From assembly GCA_947044405.1 (NCBI GenBank), contig CAMRHE010000021.1, positions 10,648,501 through 10,712,500 on the forward strand: a stretch of 64,000 nt of DNA, in the 5' to 3' direction. The notes beneath the pieces were generated by a model. It saw only the letters and a program-made list of their open reading frames with translations, had not been told where the DNA came from and did not search any database. Both the position numbers and the translations under genes were made by a program. The stretch comes from Leptodactylus fallax. Lineage: Eukaryota; Chordata; Amphibia; Anura; Leptodactylidae. How positions within the stretch are numbered: the first letter of the stretch is position 1; the number at the start of each line of letters is the position of its first letter. Shown here in pieces: positions 34,930 to 46,490 of the stretch.

Positions 34930-35660
34930 GACAACTTATCTGGCCCTTAATGCTATGCATTGGTCAGTTGGCTTGAAGATGGTCCAAAAGCAGGATGTAG
35001 TTTGGAGGCTGAGAAGACAGGCTCAGTGGAAAACAAACACTGACATTTGGAGAGTTCTGATTGTGGAGGCATGTGCAACAACAGCTTGGAGCTGGGAGGC
35101 AGACATGGCAACCGTGAAAAGAAGATGGCTGCAGTAGCATGACGACAATAACTGTGTTAGTGAGAGGGAGACTCACCTTGCAATGGCCAGTGGCTGAAGA
35201 CCATAAGAGAGAGATATTAACATTATCCTGTTTACCCTTGTCAAGTATTTTTCGTCGTGCCTGATACTGCTGGGAGTAAGAGCTCCCCCGCACAAGTGGT
35301 AGAGCTATCTCTTCGGGTGATTGTGAGCATGTCCCCCTACCTTGTAAGAATCCTCCACTGAGGCTTGAATTAGTACCTTGATGAATACTCTCTATTAAAG
35401 GGGGAGTAAGAAACGCATTGGGATTTCTTAATAAACGTATCTTACCAGGGATAGTTGCAGGGTCAGCTTGGAACTGTCCTTGTTAGGACAGGAGCTATGC
35501 AGGGGATGATAGGGTCCAATAGGGATATATTCCTTACCCTCTTAACCTAAGATGGGATGATGCACTATGGTTCCCAGCTCCGTTTTGTCCCGCCCTGTTA
35601 AGACGGTTCCTTTTATATTTGAGCACTGGTTCTAAGCACGAGGGCACTTACTATTTTTGT
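34930..35660. repeat. Repeat family G, copy 1
   Basis: The right part (about 35440-35655, from cttaccagggatagttgcag to gagcactggttctaagcac) is present in inverted orientation at 37335-37553. The left part contains ggagtaagaaacgcattggg. No coding motif. Confidence 0.6.
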
Positions 35661-35929
35661 TTATAAATTATTCTTGTCCATGAATTATTTTAAGGAATAT
35701 CAGTAAATGTTAAGTATTAGATATTATCGATCCTGTGCTGTTTTGACTTTATTGACTTACAGTATATTGGGTCAATGGTGAAGCTACATTGGCTATAAAT
35801 CACATTGGCTTTAAGATTAAATGTTGTTAAAAGAGCAGAAAGGAAGCTCAGGAAAGATGGCTGGCACCATAATAATGTACAGAAAATAACATTTTAAAAA
35901 TCTACAATCAATAAATAAAAACATTACCA
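35661..35929. other. Unassigned DNA
   Basis: AT-rich; nothing recognised. Confidence 0.5.
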
Positions 35930-36450
35930 AAAAGTTATATATTTCACCTGGTATACAGGTATATCTGGTTTAAATAATAAAATTATCTGCAAATATATCC
36001 ACAACAGTGCTAAATACTCACTGTTTCCTTGTGCAGCCTTATCTTGGCTTTATTTTACTTGAGACTCCTTGTATCACTGCTAGTTACATGCAGTGAATCT
36101 GTGGACAAACTTCATTTCCCATGATTCATCACTCTCTGTGTACCCCTTCCTTCTCCACTCTCCCCTGCAATGAAATCACAAATAATAAATCACACCCACA
36201 TATGAGGTCACATGATGCTGTGATGTTTCTTTCAAGCTCCCCCCGCCCCCATTCATAAGCAGCAAACACACAGAGTGAGAGCAGAGTGAGAACATCATGG
36301 TAAAAGTAGTTTCTTCACAGATTCACTGATTGTAAATATCAGTGATACAAGGAGTTTCAAGTAAAGTAAATGCACAAGGAAAGAGTGAGTATTTAGCATT
36401 GCTGTGGATGTATTTACAGATAATTTTTGAAAGCTGGATAGCCCCTTTAA
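35930..36450. mobile_element. MITE with about 150-bp terminal inverted repeats
   Basis: The left arm (aaaattatctgcaaatatat, gctaaatactcactgtttcc, ctccttgtatcactg) mirrors the right arm (cagtgatacaaggag, gagtgagtatttagcat, acagataatttttga). The right tip is ggatagcccctttaa; the left tip is degraded. Non-coding centre with cccccgcccc near 36241. Confidence 0.8.
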
Positions 36451-37229
36451 CTTAGCTTAAATGTAGCTAAAGACTCCAATTTCTCATGACTTAAATTCAA
36501 ATGTTTTAGTTTGTTGCTGTTCAAGGTTTTGTTTGTTTATTTGGCAGCATTTTTTTTTTGTTGAATATTAAAGTAATAAAAGGTAGTACTTAAAGTCTTT
36601 GCAATATAGTCGAACAATATTTAGAAAATCTAGTATGTTTATAAACATTGTTAGTCTATTTTATATAATTTAATATTATTTTGCCTAGTATAGCAGTTCC
36701 ATTTTGTATGCATGGCCACAGTTATTCACGCTGCTTAAATAAAATGGTGTGATTATTTTGTTGTTGGATTTACTCATGATCTGTATAAATTAATGCTTCT
36801 TTGGTCAGTGATTTTATTTTAATTGAGAACAAACTTTTACTAGAGGGATTATCAGAACACAATGATTGGAATGTTAATTATTTGCACATAATAGTAAATT
36901 GGGCTATTTAACATGTTTTCAACAGTTTGGGGACATGAAATGCATGCTTTTTTAATCTTCAAAATACAATAAAAATAGCACCAATTATAATCCCAATTTT
37001 AATGTAATACTTAATTAAAACTTTGGTGGCACTCTTTTACTGTATGAACACTAATAACAGTATCCAGAGAAAAGTGTATAGAGTATAAAATTCCTTCTAG
37101 GATTTTAATATTAAATTTTGAAATGTGGACAGAAGGGTAGGGCTTCCCAATAGTTCCTCTTAGTTGTATAGTTTTGCCACTATTTTCCACATAAGGTTAT
37201 ACAAACTGAGGAATTAGCAGTTGTGCCTA
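36451..37229. other. AT-rich, repeat-poor DNA
   Basis: No gene. 36720-37020 has homeodomain-like words and no repeat signature; a possible regulatory element, unproven. Confidence 0.45.
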
Positions 37230-37757
37230 AAATCTACAAATTATCAAAATTTCAAGCAGGAACCATTTTTTATCAGGACAATGCCATTCTGCATGTCACT
37301 CATGCTACTGTGAGCAGCCTGCATTGCCTATATGTGCCCTCGTGCTCAGAACCAGTGCTCAAATATAAAAGTAACCGTCTTACCAGGGCGGGACAAAACG
37401 GAGCTGGGAACCATAGTGAATCATCCCAAACATCTCAGGTTAAGAGGGTAAGGAATATATCCCTATTGGACCCTATCATCCCATGTATAGCTCCTGTCCT
37501 GACAAGGACAGTCCCAAGCTGACCCTGCAACTATCCCTGGTAAGATACGCCTGCAGTATCTATGAACTTGTCTCCCATCGAGTGCATCTGGGAAGTCATT
37601 GGTCAGCAAAGGCAACTGCCAGCAGTCAATCTTGATGATTTGCATGCCAAGAGCATTCAGTTAACATAAAATTCTTCAGACAACCATTAATAATCTCATT
37701 GATAGGATGCCAAGGCATGTAAGTGCGTGTATTTCTGGGCATACTCAATACTGAATT
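37230..37757 (+). pseudogene. Tc3-like transposase C-terminal fragment, split by a repeat
   Basis: KFQAGTIFYQDNAILHVTHA (37246-37305) is the second catalytic Asp block in the style of Tc3 (QqDNA.pH). After the inserted repeat G, MNLSPIECIWEVIGQQ (from 37561) gives the catalytic Glu block, and MPRHVSACISGHTQY with a stop near 37757 is the typical C-terminus. The N-terminal half is absent. Remnant only. Confidence 0.7.
37333..37556. repeat. Repeat family G, copy 2 (inverted), inside the Tc3-like fragment
   Basis: Starts gtgccctcgtgctcagaacc and ends tatccctggtaagatac, the reverse complement of 35440-35655. It interrupts the transposase fragment between its second Asp and Glu blocks. No clear target duplication. 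Confidence 0.75.
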
Positions 37758-38025
37758 AACTGTGATCTGGTGAATATTTTGTTTTCATATCTGTTTATGT
37801 CTGTACTTAAAAACATGGTTGACACTATTAGTCACCCCACTCTGGGATGCCTTCCTGATTTCAGTATAGTCATTGCCCTGTGGTAAACTGCAAAGTAGTT
37901 GTGTACTTTGTCCACCACAGAATTCACACTCACTTTCTACAGGAAATTCAGCAAAACAATTTAGGAAAACAATGGCAATGATACAGCATTTGCACATCTT
38001 TCATGCATTTCTTTTCAGACAGCAG
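37758..38025. other. Unassigned DNA
   Basis: Nothing recognised. Confidence 0.5.
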
Positions 38026-38049
38026 ATAGATAGACAGATAGATAGATGG

Positions 38050-38085
<36 letters not shown>

Positions 38086-38094
38086 GGATGGATG

Positions 38095-38145
<51 letters not shown>

Positions 38146-38166
38146 GGATGGATGGATGGATGGATG

Positions 38167-38211
<45 letters not shown>
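38026..38211. repeat. (GATA)n microsatellite with GATG variants
   Basis: About 185 bp of gata units with two blocks of gatg. The minus-strand open frame over it (repeating LSIY/HPSI) is a product of the tetranucleotide. Confidence 0.98.
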
Positions 38212-38212
<1 letters not shown>

Positions 38213-38649
38213 AAATTAAATACAGAAATTACAACACAACTCTGTAAACAGCACCAATACCTATATAAACAGAGATGAAATGCATTGCTTTTATTTGTTA
38301 TATACACATACATTTATTACTATTAGTTACTATATATACATATAAATTTGAGGTTATTTGTATACATGATTGATCAAGCTTGTAAAAGCCCATCTGCCAC
38401 GACAAGGCAACCTCATTCAGGGGAGACCCTACACCAGCTTGATCAATCATGTATATGAAAAACTCAAATCTTTATGCATAGATAGTAACTAATAGTGGTA
38501 AATTTATGTGTGTATAACAAATAGCAGAAATGCATTTTCAGCTCTATTTTTATAGGTCTTGGAGCTGTTTCCAGAGTGCTGCTGTAATTTACTCCCATAG
38601 CAGCTTGCACCTGTTCACATTGTCATGTGCTGTCTAAATTTTGTTTTGA

Positions 38650-38650
<1 letters not shown>
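38212..38650. mobile_element. Palindromic element inserted within a GATA array
   Basis: Long imperfect inverted repeat: ttgttatatacacataca and gattgatcaagcttgt on the left against acaagcttgatcaatc-like agcttgatcaatcatg and tgtgtgtataacaaa on the right. The loop of about 48 bp lies near 38386-38432. Both flanks are GATA in the same orientation, so the element sits inside one array rather than carrying inverted copies of it. Confidence 0.75.

Positions 38651-38704
<54 letters not shown>
38651..38704. repeat. (GATA)13 microsatellite
   Basis: Pure gata units, same strand as the array at 38026. Confidence 0.98.
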
Positions 38705-38749
38705 CCAAAAGAAAAAAGTAATAGTGCAGCTACAAAAAGTATATTCTGG

Positions 38750-38911
38750 TACACGCCTAAATACCCTGATTCAAAATGGTGAAAATCATCCAAAAAAAAG
38801 CAAAGACAGCACTCAATGTGAAGAATCTTCTTTTATTCCCAATGCAATCTATCTGAGCCTTTCTCAGGCAATTCAAACAATGTGAAAAACCATCAACAAT
38901 CAAAGCAAAAG
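38750..38911. repeat. Possible interspersed repeat fragment
   Basis: Contains gacagcactcaatgtgaag and atctgagcctttctcaggc, wording typical of a dispersed vertebrate repeat, but no second copy is in the window. Confidence 0.35.
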
Positions 38912-39103
38912 GTGGCTACTTTGAAGAACCTAGAATATAAGACATATTTTCAGTTGTTTCACACTTTTTTGTTAAGTATATTATTCCACATGTGTTAATT
39001 CATAGTTTTGATGCCTTCAGTGTGAATCGACAATTTTTATAGTCATGAAAATACAGAAAACTCTTGGAATGAGAAGGTGTGTCCAAATTTTTGGTCTGTA
39101 CTG
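38912..39103. repeat. Solo terminal repeat of a further Tc1 family
   Basis: About 190 bp beginning aaaggtggctactttgaaga and ending aaatttttggtctgtactg, followed by TA. This matches my recollection of the end of a widespread Tc1 family whose left end is the inverse (cagtacagaccaaaagttt). The transposase and the other end are missing. Confidence 0.65.
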
Positions 39104-40269
39104 TATGTTTTTCTTGTTATTTAACATTAGATCTAAAAAACTTTTATTGTACACTTGGTTATAGGAATAGAGATGAATATTTCAGTCCAGCTGCAACTGA
39201 TGTTGCTTGCATTCTAGCAATTCAAGGGTATCCAGGTCTGATAGTAATTCAAAACCTCTGGTCTAAGGCCCTGGTCTAGCTGCACTCAGGATATGAACCA
39301 ATCAAACCCTATGGGAACCAGGACCAGAAGCTGTTAACTACAGGCAGAGATTGACCCCCTGCTTAAAATAGGAGCACTGTGACCAATGTGGGGAGAAAGT
39401 CAATAAACATAGAGTAGCTGTTCAGACTGGTACACTTCAAGCTTTGCATATTTACATGGTGCAGTCAGGAGGGGGCTAATAAAAACACAGATGCATTAAA
39501 TATATGCTAACTGTATGTAACAGGATACTTATTTCTTATCGATAAGTTTGGTGTATATGTCAAATAAATGCAGTAAATTTATACCTTTGAAAACTTTTTT
39601 CACTTATTTTGTTCAATTCCTTAAATGTACAGTATGCAGGTTTTCTGGACAAACTAATAAAGGAATCAATTTGATTAATGTGTAAAAAAAGGGAAAAAAT
39701 GGTGTTCCCATTACAGACAATTATGCCATATATATAAGACATACTATAAGTACATAAATAATTTATAAAGCCTATTTCTGGCATGAGCACAGTAATGTAC
39801 ACATACATCCTTATATTATGCTGTTTGTAAAAGTTGTTTTTCTGTATATATCACAGTAAAGGTTAGTATATTACCTGCTTATTGCTTTTTAGTGCAAACA
39901 GAAAGTTTCTCTAAAATTATGTTAGCAGCTGGCAATTTTCTACAGAATAAAATTACAGGTCAGACAACCACTGGTAAAGTCCTTTCCTTCTAACTCTTAA
40001 TTGTGTTCTACCTAAAATGCACTTCATTGGATGCACTAGTCATTTTCTATACACAATTCTCTTCTTTTTAAATAGTCATTAAAATTAATTTAGAGAATGC
40101 ATTGCACATAATATCTACAATGGTACATAGCATTGACTCTATTGTGTACTGTAATACATTCTCAAAGAAAACCTTACAGTAAAGCTCTGTGCTGATAATT
40201 CTGCTTCTCATGCTCTCTACTGTATGAATGTTCAATAAAATGAACATTGCTATAACTTTTTATTACCAA
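39104..40269. other. Unassigned DNA
   Basis: About 1.2 kb of AT-rich DNA with no feature recognised. Confidence 0.5.
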
Positions 40270-41149
40270 AAACTTGAAATTGAAATGGCGAATCCCCTCC
40301 CCCCCCCCAAAGTTAGAAAACTAGGCTTGACTACTGTTGCGCATGTGCACACCTCAGAACTAAAGTCACTTGACTGAGATACATCAATGAGATGAGTAAC
40401 TCTGTTTGATATTTTTAATCACCTCCCATGGGCCTCCACTCTTTCTCACTTCATGACAGATGCAGCCCTGCTTCCAGTTAAAGTCCTCTCTAATTCATAA
40501 GAAGATCAATGAAGGTAGCTGTTCACACATAGGAATTTGACACGGATTTGGGGACGGAATCCCCCCCAAAACCTGCGGCAGATTCTTCCTATTATTTTCA
40601 ATAGGAGGCAGAGATCACAGCAGGACACAGCTCGAGACTCCCTGCTGGTTAAGCCCATTCATCTGATTAGCAGTGGAAAGCAATGATGATCCTGTCATGG
40701 ATAGACCACAGCTGAATATGGCGACTAGAAACCTATGTACCCAATTTCTAGCTCGCTAAGGCAAACACAGCCGAAGTTATGTCAAAGTGAAAGTGACATT
40801 ATTATATTCTGGGGTCTGAAAAGACCCTAAGCTATGATGCGGCAGCCATCTTAGTTTGACTAAGACGAATCTTCATTTCTTTGGTTTCTGTAAAAATAAT
40901 GAACAATGTAGAAAATCCTGTTATAAGGAACGGCCAGTAGAGCAATTAGGAAGTGCTCAGAACAAGATGCACCTGGAAAATGTAGTTTTCACTGGCTAAG
41001 CAGACTTTAAATTCTGAAAATATAATTGTGCTATGGAGGGTTACAGATCATAGGAAACTGGGCACATGGGAGTTGTGTAAAGTCAGTTACTATGCAGGTG
41101 GTTCATCTGCATGGTTGATCAAGTTTGGGGGGGTTTAAGTGTGTTTTTT
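40270..41149. repeat. Mixed repeat-derived DNA
   Basis: The segment at 40285-40400 (aaactaggcttgactactgt) recurs at 43555-43640. The segment at 40740-40860 (aacacagccgaagttatgtc, aaagtgacattattat) recurs at 59700-59760 inside a hAT-type element. A degenerate recurrent palindrome is at about 40800-40835. Confidence 0.55.
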
Positions 41150-41890
41150 TTTTAACCCTTTCCCAACATCCGCCATAGCCGCTGGGTTTTTTGCTGTATT
41201 ATACAGCAGACACCTGGCGCTAATGCCCACGATCAGTGCCCGCAATGATCACAGGCATTAACCCCTCTGGCACCTCGGTCAAAGCTGATTGAGGCGCCAT
41301 TTTACCGGCATTGCCGAGTTTGGCCAGCACCTGGAGAAAGCTCCAGGGCCAGCGTCCCATTACTATGACAGCTGTGAAGGCTCCCAGGCCTGTCTTTCAT
41401 TAACTTCTATTGCAGGCTACGTTATGTAGCCTTCAATAGAAGCGTCGTTTTTTTGCAATGCATTAGCATTGTAATACATTGCATTAGTGATCAGACCCCC
41501 TGGGGTTCAAGACCCCTAGGGGGTCTAATAAATGAAAAAAAAAAATTTCAAAAAAGTAAAAAAAATAAATATAAAAAAAAAATTAAAATTAAATAAAAGT
41601 TCAAATCACCCCCGCTTCCCTAGAACACATATAAAAGTAGTTAAATACTGTTAAATACATACACATTAGGTATCCCTGTGTCCGAAAATGCCCGGTCTAC
41701 AAATCTATAAAAATATTTTTCCCGTACGGTTAACGCCGTAGCGGGAAATAAAATCAAAAGTGCCAAACCGCCATTTTTTTTACTGTTTTGCCTCTGATAA
41801 AAATTTGAATAAAGTGATCAAAGCAATAGTAATTCCCCAGTGTGAAACTGAATGCGATTTAGAGAATAAATATCTCTACATCTCTAGAGA
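41150..41890. repeat. Repeat family D, copy 1
   Basis: Shares, in order, gtattatacagcagacacct, the gcgctaatgcccac phrase, ggtatccctgtgtccgaaaa and a conserved tail with 47800-48720. No long open frame. Cut off on the right by a Tc1 insertion. Confidence 0.65.
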
Positions 41891-41892
41891 TA

Positions 41893-43536
41893 CAGTGGGG
41901 AAAAAAAAGTATTTAGTCAGCCACCAATTATGCAAGTTCTCCCACTTAAAAAGATGCGAGAGGCCTGTAATTGACATCATAGGTAGACCTCAACTATGAG
42001 AGACAAAATGAGAAAACATATCTAGAAAATCACATTGTCTGATTTTTTAAGAATTTATTTGCAAATTATGGTGGAAAATAAGTATTTGGTCAATAACAAA
42101 AGTTCATCTCAATACTCTGTTATATATCCCTTGTTGGCAATGACAGAGGTCAAACGTTTTCTATAAGATTTATGGCTCTCACAGATCTGTAACTTCTTCT
42201 TTAAGAGGCTCCTCTGTCCCCCACTCATTACCTGTAGTAATGGCACCTGTTTGAAATTGTTATCAGTATAAAAGACACCTGTCCGCAACCTCAAACAGTC
42301 ACACTCCAAACTCCACTATGGTGAAGACCAAAGAGCTGTGGAAGGACACCAGAAACAAAATTGTAGACCTGCACCAGGCTGGGAAGACTGAATCTGCAAT
42401 AGGCAAGCAGCTTGCTGTGAAGAAATCAACTGTGGGAGCAATAATTAGAAAAAGGAAGACATACAAGACCACTGATAATCTTCCTCGATCAGGGGTTCCA
42501 CGCAAGATCTCACCCCGTGGGGTCAAAATGATCACAAGAACGGTGAGCAAAAATCCCAGAAACACATGGGGGGACCTAGTGCATGACCTGCAGAAAGCTG
42601 GGACTAACGTAACAAAGGCTAACGTCAGTAACACACTACGCCACCAGTGACTCAGATCCTGCAGTGCCAGATGTGTCCCCCTGCTTAAGCCAGTACATAT
42701 CCGGGCCTGTCTGAAGTTTGCTAGAGAGCATTTGGATGTTCCAGAAGAGTATTGGGAGAATGTCATATGGTCAGATGAAACCAAAGTAGAACTGTTTGGT
42801 AGAAACACAATTCGTCGTGTTTGGAGGAGAGTGAATGCTGAGTTGCATCCAAAGAACACCATACCTACTGTGAAGCATGGGTGTGGCAACATCATGCTTT
42901 GGGGCTGTTTCTCTGCAAAGGGACCAGGACGACTGATCCGTGTACATGAAAGAATGAATGGGGCCATGTATCGTGAGATTTTGAGTGCAAACCTCCTTCC
43001 ATCAGCAAGAGCATTGAAGATGAAACGTGGCTGGGTCTTTCAGCTTGACAATGATCCCAAGCACACTGCCAGGGCAACGAAGGAGTGGCTTCGCAAGAAG
43101 CATTTCAAGGTCAGTCTCCAGATCTCAACCCCATAGAAAACCTTTGTAGGGAGTTGAAAGTCCGTGTTGTCCAGCGACAGCCCCAAAACATCACTGCTCT
43201 AGAGGAGATCTGCATGGAGGAATGGGCCAACATACCAGCAACAGTGTGTGCCAACCTTGTGAAGACTTACAGAAAACGTTCGACCTCTGTCATTGCTAAC
43301 AAGGATATATAACAAAGTATTGAGATAAACTTTTGTTATTGACCAAATACTTAATTTCCACCATAATTTGCAAATAAATTCTTAAAAAATCAGACAATGT
43401 GATTTTCTAGATATGTTTTCTCATTTTGTCTCTCATAGTTGAGGTCTACCTATGATGTCAATTACAGGCCTCTCTCATCTTTTTAAGTAGGAGAACTTGC
43501 ACAATTGGTGGCTGACTAAATACTTTTTTTCCTCAC
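41893..43536 (+). mobile_element. Tc1/mariner element, family 4 copy 2
   Basis: Left end cagtggggaaaaaaaagtat after a TA (41891-41892). The right end is ctaaatactttttttcctcac, where the terminal tg and following ta seem lost. Terminal repeats are long, matching 26789-28312, in the opposite orientation to that copy. Confidence 0.9.
42318..43323 (+). pseudogene. Tc1-like transposase pseudogene (family 4, copy 2)
   Basis: Starts [20 protein letters not shown] and is open for 110 codons to a TGA after VSNTLRHQ (42648) where copy 1 has Gly. It resumes in frame with [15 protein letters not shown] (near 42770) and FQLDNDPKH (near 43040). After KKHFKV a short deletion removes the LEWP region and shifts the frame; [10 protein letters not shown] lies in the next frame. 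The last residues are shifted by one lost base near 43302. Broken by one stop and two frame changes, better preserved around the catalytic core than copy 1. Confidence 0.9.
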
Positions 43537-43710
43537 AAAAACTTTCTGCTGCACAAATTTAAATGGCAACCCCCTCCCCCAAAGGTAGAAAATTAGGCTT
43601 GACTACCATTGTGCACTGAAGTTGCCTGACTGAGATATGTCACTGAGACCCCAACACATGCACAGTTATTGATAAAAGCCGAGGACATACACCCAGCTTC
43701 AGAGCTCAGT

Positions 43711-44074
43711 TTAAAGGGGTTGTCCAGAAATTGGATAATGTGCAGAGGGACCCAGGGCAGGTGTAACATAAAAAAAATATATACTTCCCTGGCCCCAGCA
43801 CTCTCACGTCTATCGCTGCAGCCTATTTGGTCATGCATGTGCCTCGGCCCCTAAAAGACCTGCCTCAGAAGCTTTAGTGGTGACTGGAGAGGGACCAGTG
43901 ATGTATTTGAGTCATAGGTCTCAGAAGTTTTATGGGATGCATGGCTTCTGGGGACTAAGGCATGGCATATGACCGAATGGGCTGCAGTGGTAGACATCGG
44001 AGCACCCAGGGCAGGTGGTTATGTTTTGGGTTTTTTTATGTTACGCCTGTTCAATTCCTGGAAAACCCCTCTAA
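43711..44074. mobile_element. MITE with ttaaaggggttgtccag termini
   Basis: Left end ttaaaggggttgtccagaaa, right end attcctggaaaacccctcta, inverted. The interior has paired segments (gacccagggcaggtgtaaca and its kin near 44010-44045). No protein. Confidence 0.75.
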
Positions 44075-44094
44075 GAATAATGTCCTATTGTGCA

Positions 44095-44335
44095 CACAGT
44101 ATTACTGTATCTCCCATAGAGGCCCCTTCTCACAGTACAATGTCCCACAGCGGCCCTTTCACACAGTATAATGTACTATAGTGGCCTCCATACAGTATGA
44201 TGTCCCATAACAGCTTTCCACATAGCATAATGTCCCATAGTGGCCCCTCCACACAGTATAATGTCTCACATCAGCCCCTCCTCCCAATATAGTATCCAGC
44301 AGAGGCCTCTTCACACAGTGTAATGTCCCATATGG
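44095..44335. repeat. Minisatellite, same unit as in the hAT-type elements
   Basis: Seven or so imperfect units like cacacagtataatgtcccat then agtggcccct. Same unit as at 11875-12090, 45950-46490 (reverse strand) and 58830-59090. Confidence 0.8.
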
Positions 44336-44985
44336 ATTTCATTACGAATTTTCCCAAAAAGAAGAGAACCCAGAGTATAATAATAGCAGTTCCGTTTCAA
44401 AAATGTCTGGTCAAAACTAAACCGCTGGGCAAACCTTGCAAGATAATCTCACAAGGTTCACCCAACAAATTCTCTCATCTGGTACTTGGCAATCTGCTAC
44501 CTAAGGCAAAATACTCATCTCGCCTCATGGCACTTTTCTGAAGGTGACGGCCCCTTCAGTGCAGAATGTCAAAGCCAAGATATACTTTTATGTAGTTTCA
44601 CCAGACATCTATTGGTAGTAGTGGTTATGTTAACTGCTAACAATGTACTCATATTTGCACACTATCATAATTCTCAACACCCTTCATCAAACAATGGTTA
44701 AATTGTCTTTTTTGATCACTCTTCCCTACAAATATGAAGAATGAAATGGCAACATTAAAAAGTACAACTTGTTCTGCAAATAACAAGCCCATACTTGGCT
44801 ATGGGAACAGGAAAATTAAAAACTAACGTTCTGGTTGGGGATGAAAAGATTAAAAATGAACAAGTGAAAATTAGCTGTTGTGATAATGGGTTGCAATGCA
44901 AGGTAATGCCTCACACTTGTCACACCGCAACAATTGTCAATAATCTTTCTCTAACTTTCATAAATGGAAAATAATTTGTCTTTAT
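44336..44985. other. Unassigned DNA
   Basis: Half of the recurrent palindrome (acccagagtataataatag) is at about 44369. Nothing else recognised. Confidence 0.45.
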
Positions 44986-44989
44986 GATT

Positions 44990-45252
44990 GACGGTAGGTT
45001 CACACTAGCGTTGGCCTATTCGCTGTTCTGGTCCTTCGAAGGACCAGAACAATGGATAGGTGGACCACTGTAATATCGGTTACACAAGGAGCCTGGTGAA
45101 CGCATTTGACTGTAATGGAGTCTGTTGGATGTCCACTATTTAAAAACTGAAACTGGCGGAGGAAAGAGACCTCGGTGTAGGATTTTTTTCATCTGCTGTT
45201 TTCAGGTGGACATTTCCAATGGAGACTCTGGAGTAGACATAAACTAAGCCTG
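44990..45252. repeat. Repeat family E, copy 1
   Basis: Contains ttcacactagcgttggc, tgtaatggagtctgttggat and a tail about a tcatctgctgttttcaggtg phrase; related segments in the same order occur at 48907-49149. Confidence 0.55.
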
Positions 45253-45490
45253 ACACATAACAGAGAACAAAATGGTGGTTATCCTTTCCAACTTTTCTTG
45301 GTATAAGAAAAAATATATAATTTCATGTATAATTAGCAAATATATTTTTATATCAGTGAGCATGTATAAAGAAATTATACCCCCATATGTGCTACATTGT
45401 TGTTATATTTGTGTAAAATAGCATTAAGGGCTGACTGTATTGTCATTGTGCTAGTAGGTTTGTTTGGGGATGTCACTACTTCATACTGAT
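45253..45490. other. Unassigned DNA
   Basis: AT-rich; no feature. Confidence 0.5.
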
Positions 45491-45877
45491 GAGCTATTCA
45501 GTGGCGTAACGATCGTGGTCGCAGGGGATGCAACCGCATCCGGGCCCGGGGCCAGCTGGAAATGGCCGGGGCCCCGTACCACCATGATAGTGGTCGGGGA
45601 ACCAGGCTTTCCCCGACTGCTATACATGTTAACGGAAAGGGGCCCCATCGGGCCCCTTTCCAGTTAATGCTAGCCCAGGGTAGGTGACTAAAAATAAAAA
45701 ATAAATGATTTATACCATGTGACAGCTGAGGTCCAATCACAGGCCCCAGCAGTGACGTCTGGAGTGCAGGACCTCAGTCGCAAGACAGAAGAGAAGCGAG
45801 GATACACAGGAAAGGTAAGGTAAGGTGAGTATAAGAGTTTGTTATTTTTAATCACTTCCCCTGGGCCTCTACTTATT

Positions 45878-45916
45878 ATACTCTGGGGTCTGAGGAGACC
45901 CCAAAGTATAATAATA
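45878..45916. repeat. Copy of the recurrent palindrome
   Basis: ttattatactctggggtct, then a gaggag-type spacer, then gaccccaaagtataataata. Confidence 0.75.
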
Positions 45917-45949
45917 GCACTGGCTCTAGGAGGGGGGGGCTCTTGGGAG

Positions 45950-46490
45950 CTCATAATACTCTGTGTGGGCCACTGTGGGCATATAATACTATGTGGGGGC
46001 CACTGTTGAGCGCATAATGCTGTGTGGGGGACACTGTGGAGCGCATAATGCTGTGTGGGGGCTGCTGTGGAGCGCATAATGCTGTGTGTGGGGCCGCTGT
46101 GGAGTACATAATGCTGTGTGGAGGCTGCTGTGGAGCGCATAATACTGTGTGGGGGCCGCTGTGGAGCACATAATACTGTGTGGGGGCCGCTGTGGAGCGC
46201 ATAATTCTCTGTGGGGTCCACTGTGGAGCACATAATGCTCTGTGGGGGCCGCTGTGGAGCACATAATGCTGTGTGGGGGCCGCTGTGGAGCGCATAATGC
46301 TGTGTGGGGGCTGCTGTGGAGCGCATAATGCTGTGTGCGGGCCACTGTGGAGCGCATAATGCTGTGTGGGGGGCCGCTGTGTAGTGCATAATGCTGTGTG
46401 GGGGCCGCTGTGGAGCACATAATGCTGTGTGGGGGCCGCTGTGGAGCACATAATGCTGTGTGGGGGCCGCTGTGGAGCACAAAATACTGT
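45950..46490. repeat. 31-bp minisatellite, about 17 units
   Basis: The unit is about ataatgctgtgtgggggccg followed by ctgtggagcac. The 31-bp period is not a multiple of three and the unit has no stop on the minus strand in any frame, so three overlapping minus-strand frames (up to 279 codons) stay open. They are not genes. Confidence 0.9.

Noticed and set aside
35270..35335. Possible tRNA-like or SINE head near gcacaagtggtagagctatc
   Set aside because: A tRNA-like word is present, but I could not draw a cloverleaf or find both A and B boxes.
37948..38313. Minus-strand frame with LSIY repeats
   Set aside because: Translation of the GATA microsatellite.
42299..42967. 222-codon open frame on the minus strand
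   Set aside because: Antisense shadow of the Tc1 transposase at 42318-43323.
44095..44335. Regular repeats resembling a CRISPR array
   Set aside because: Units are tandem without distinct spacers, imperfect, in vertebrate DNA without cas genes. It is a minisatellite.
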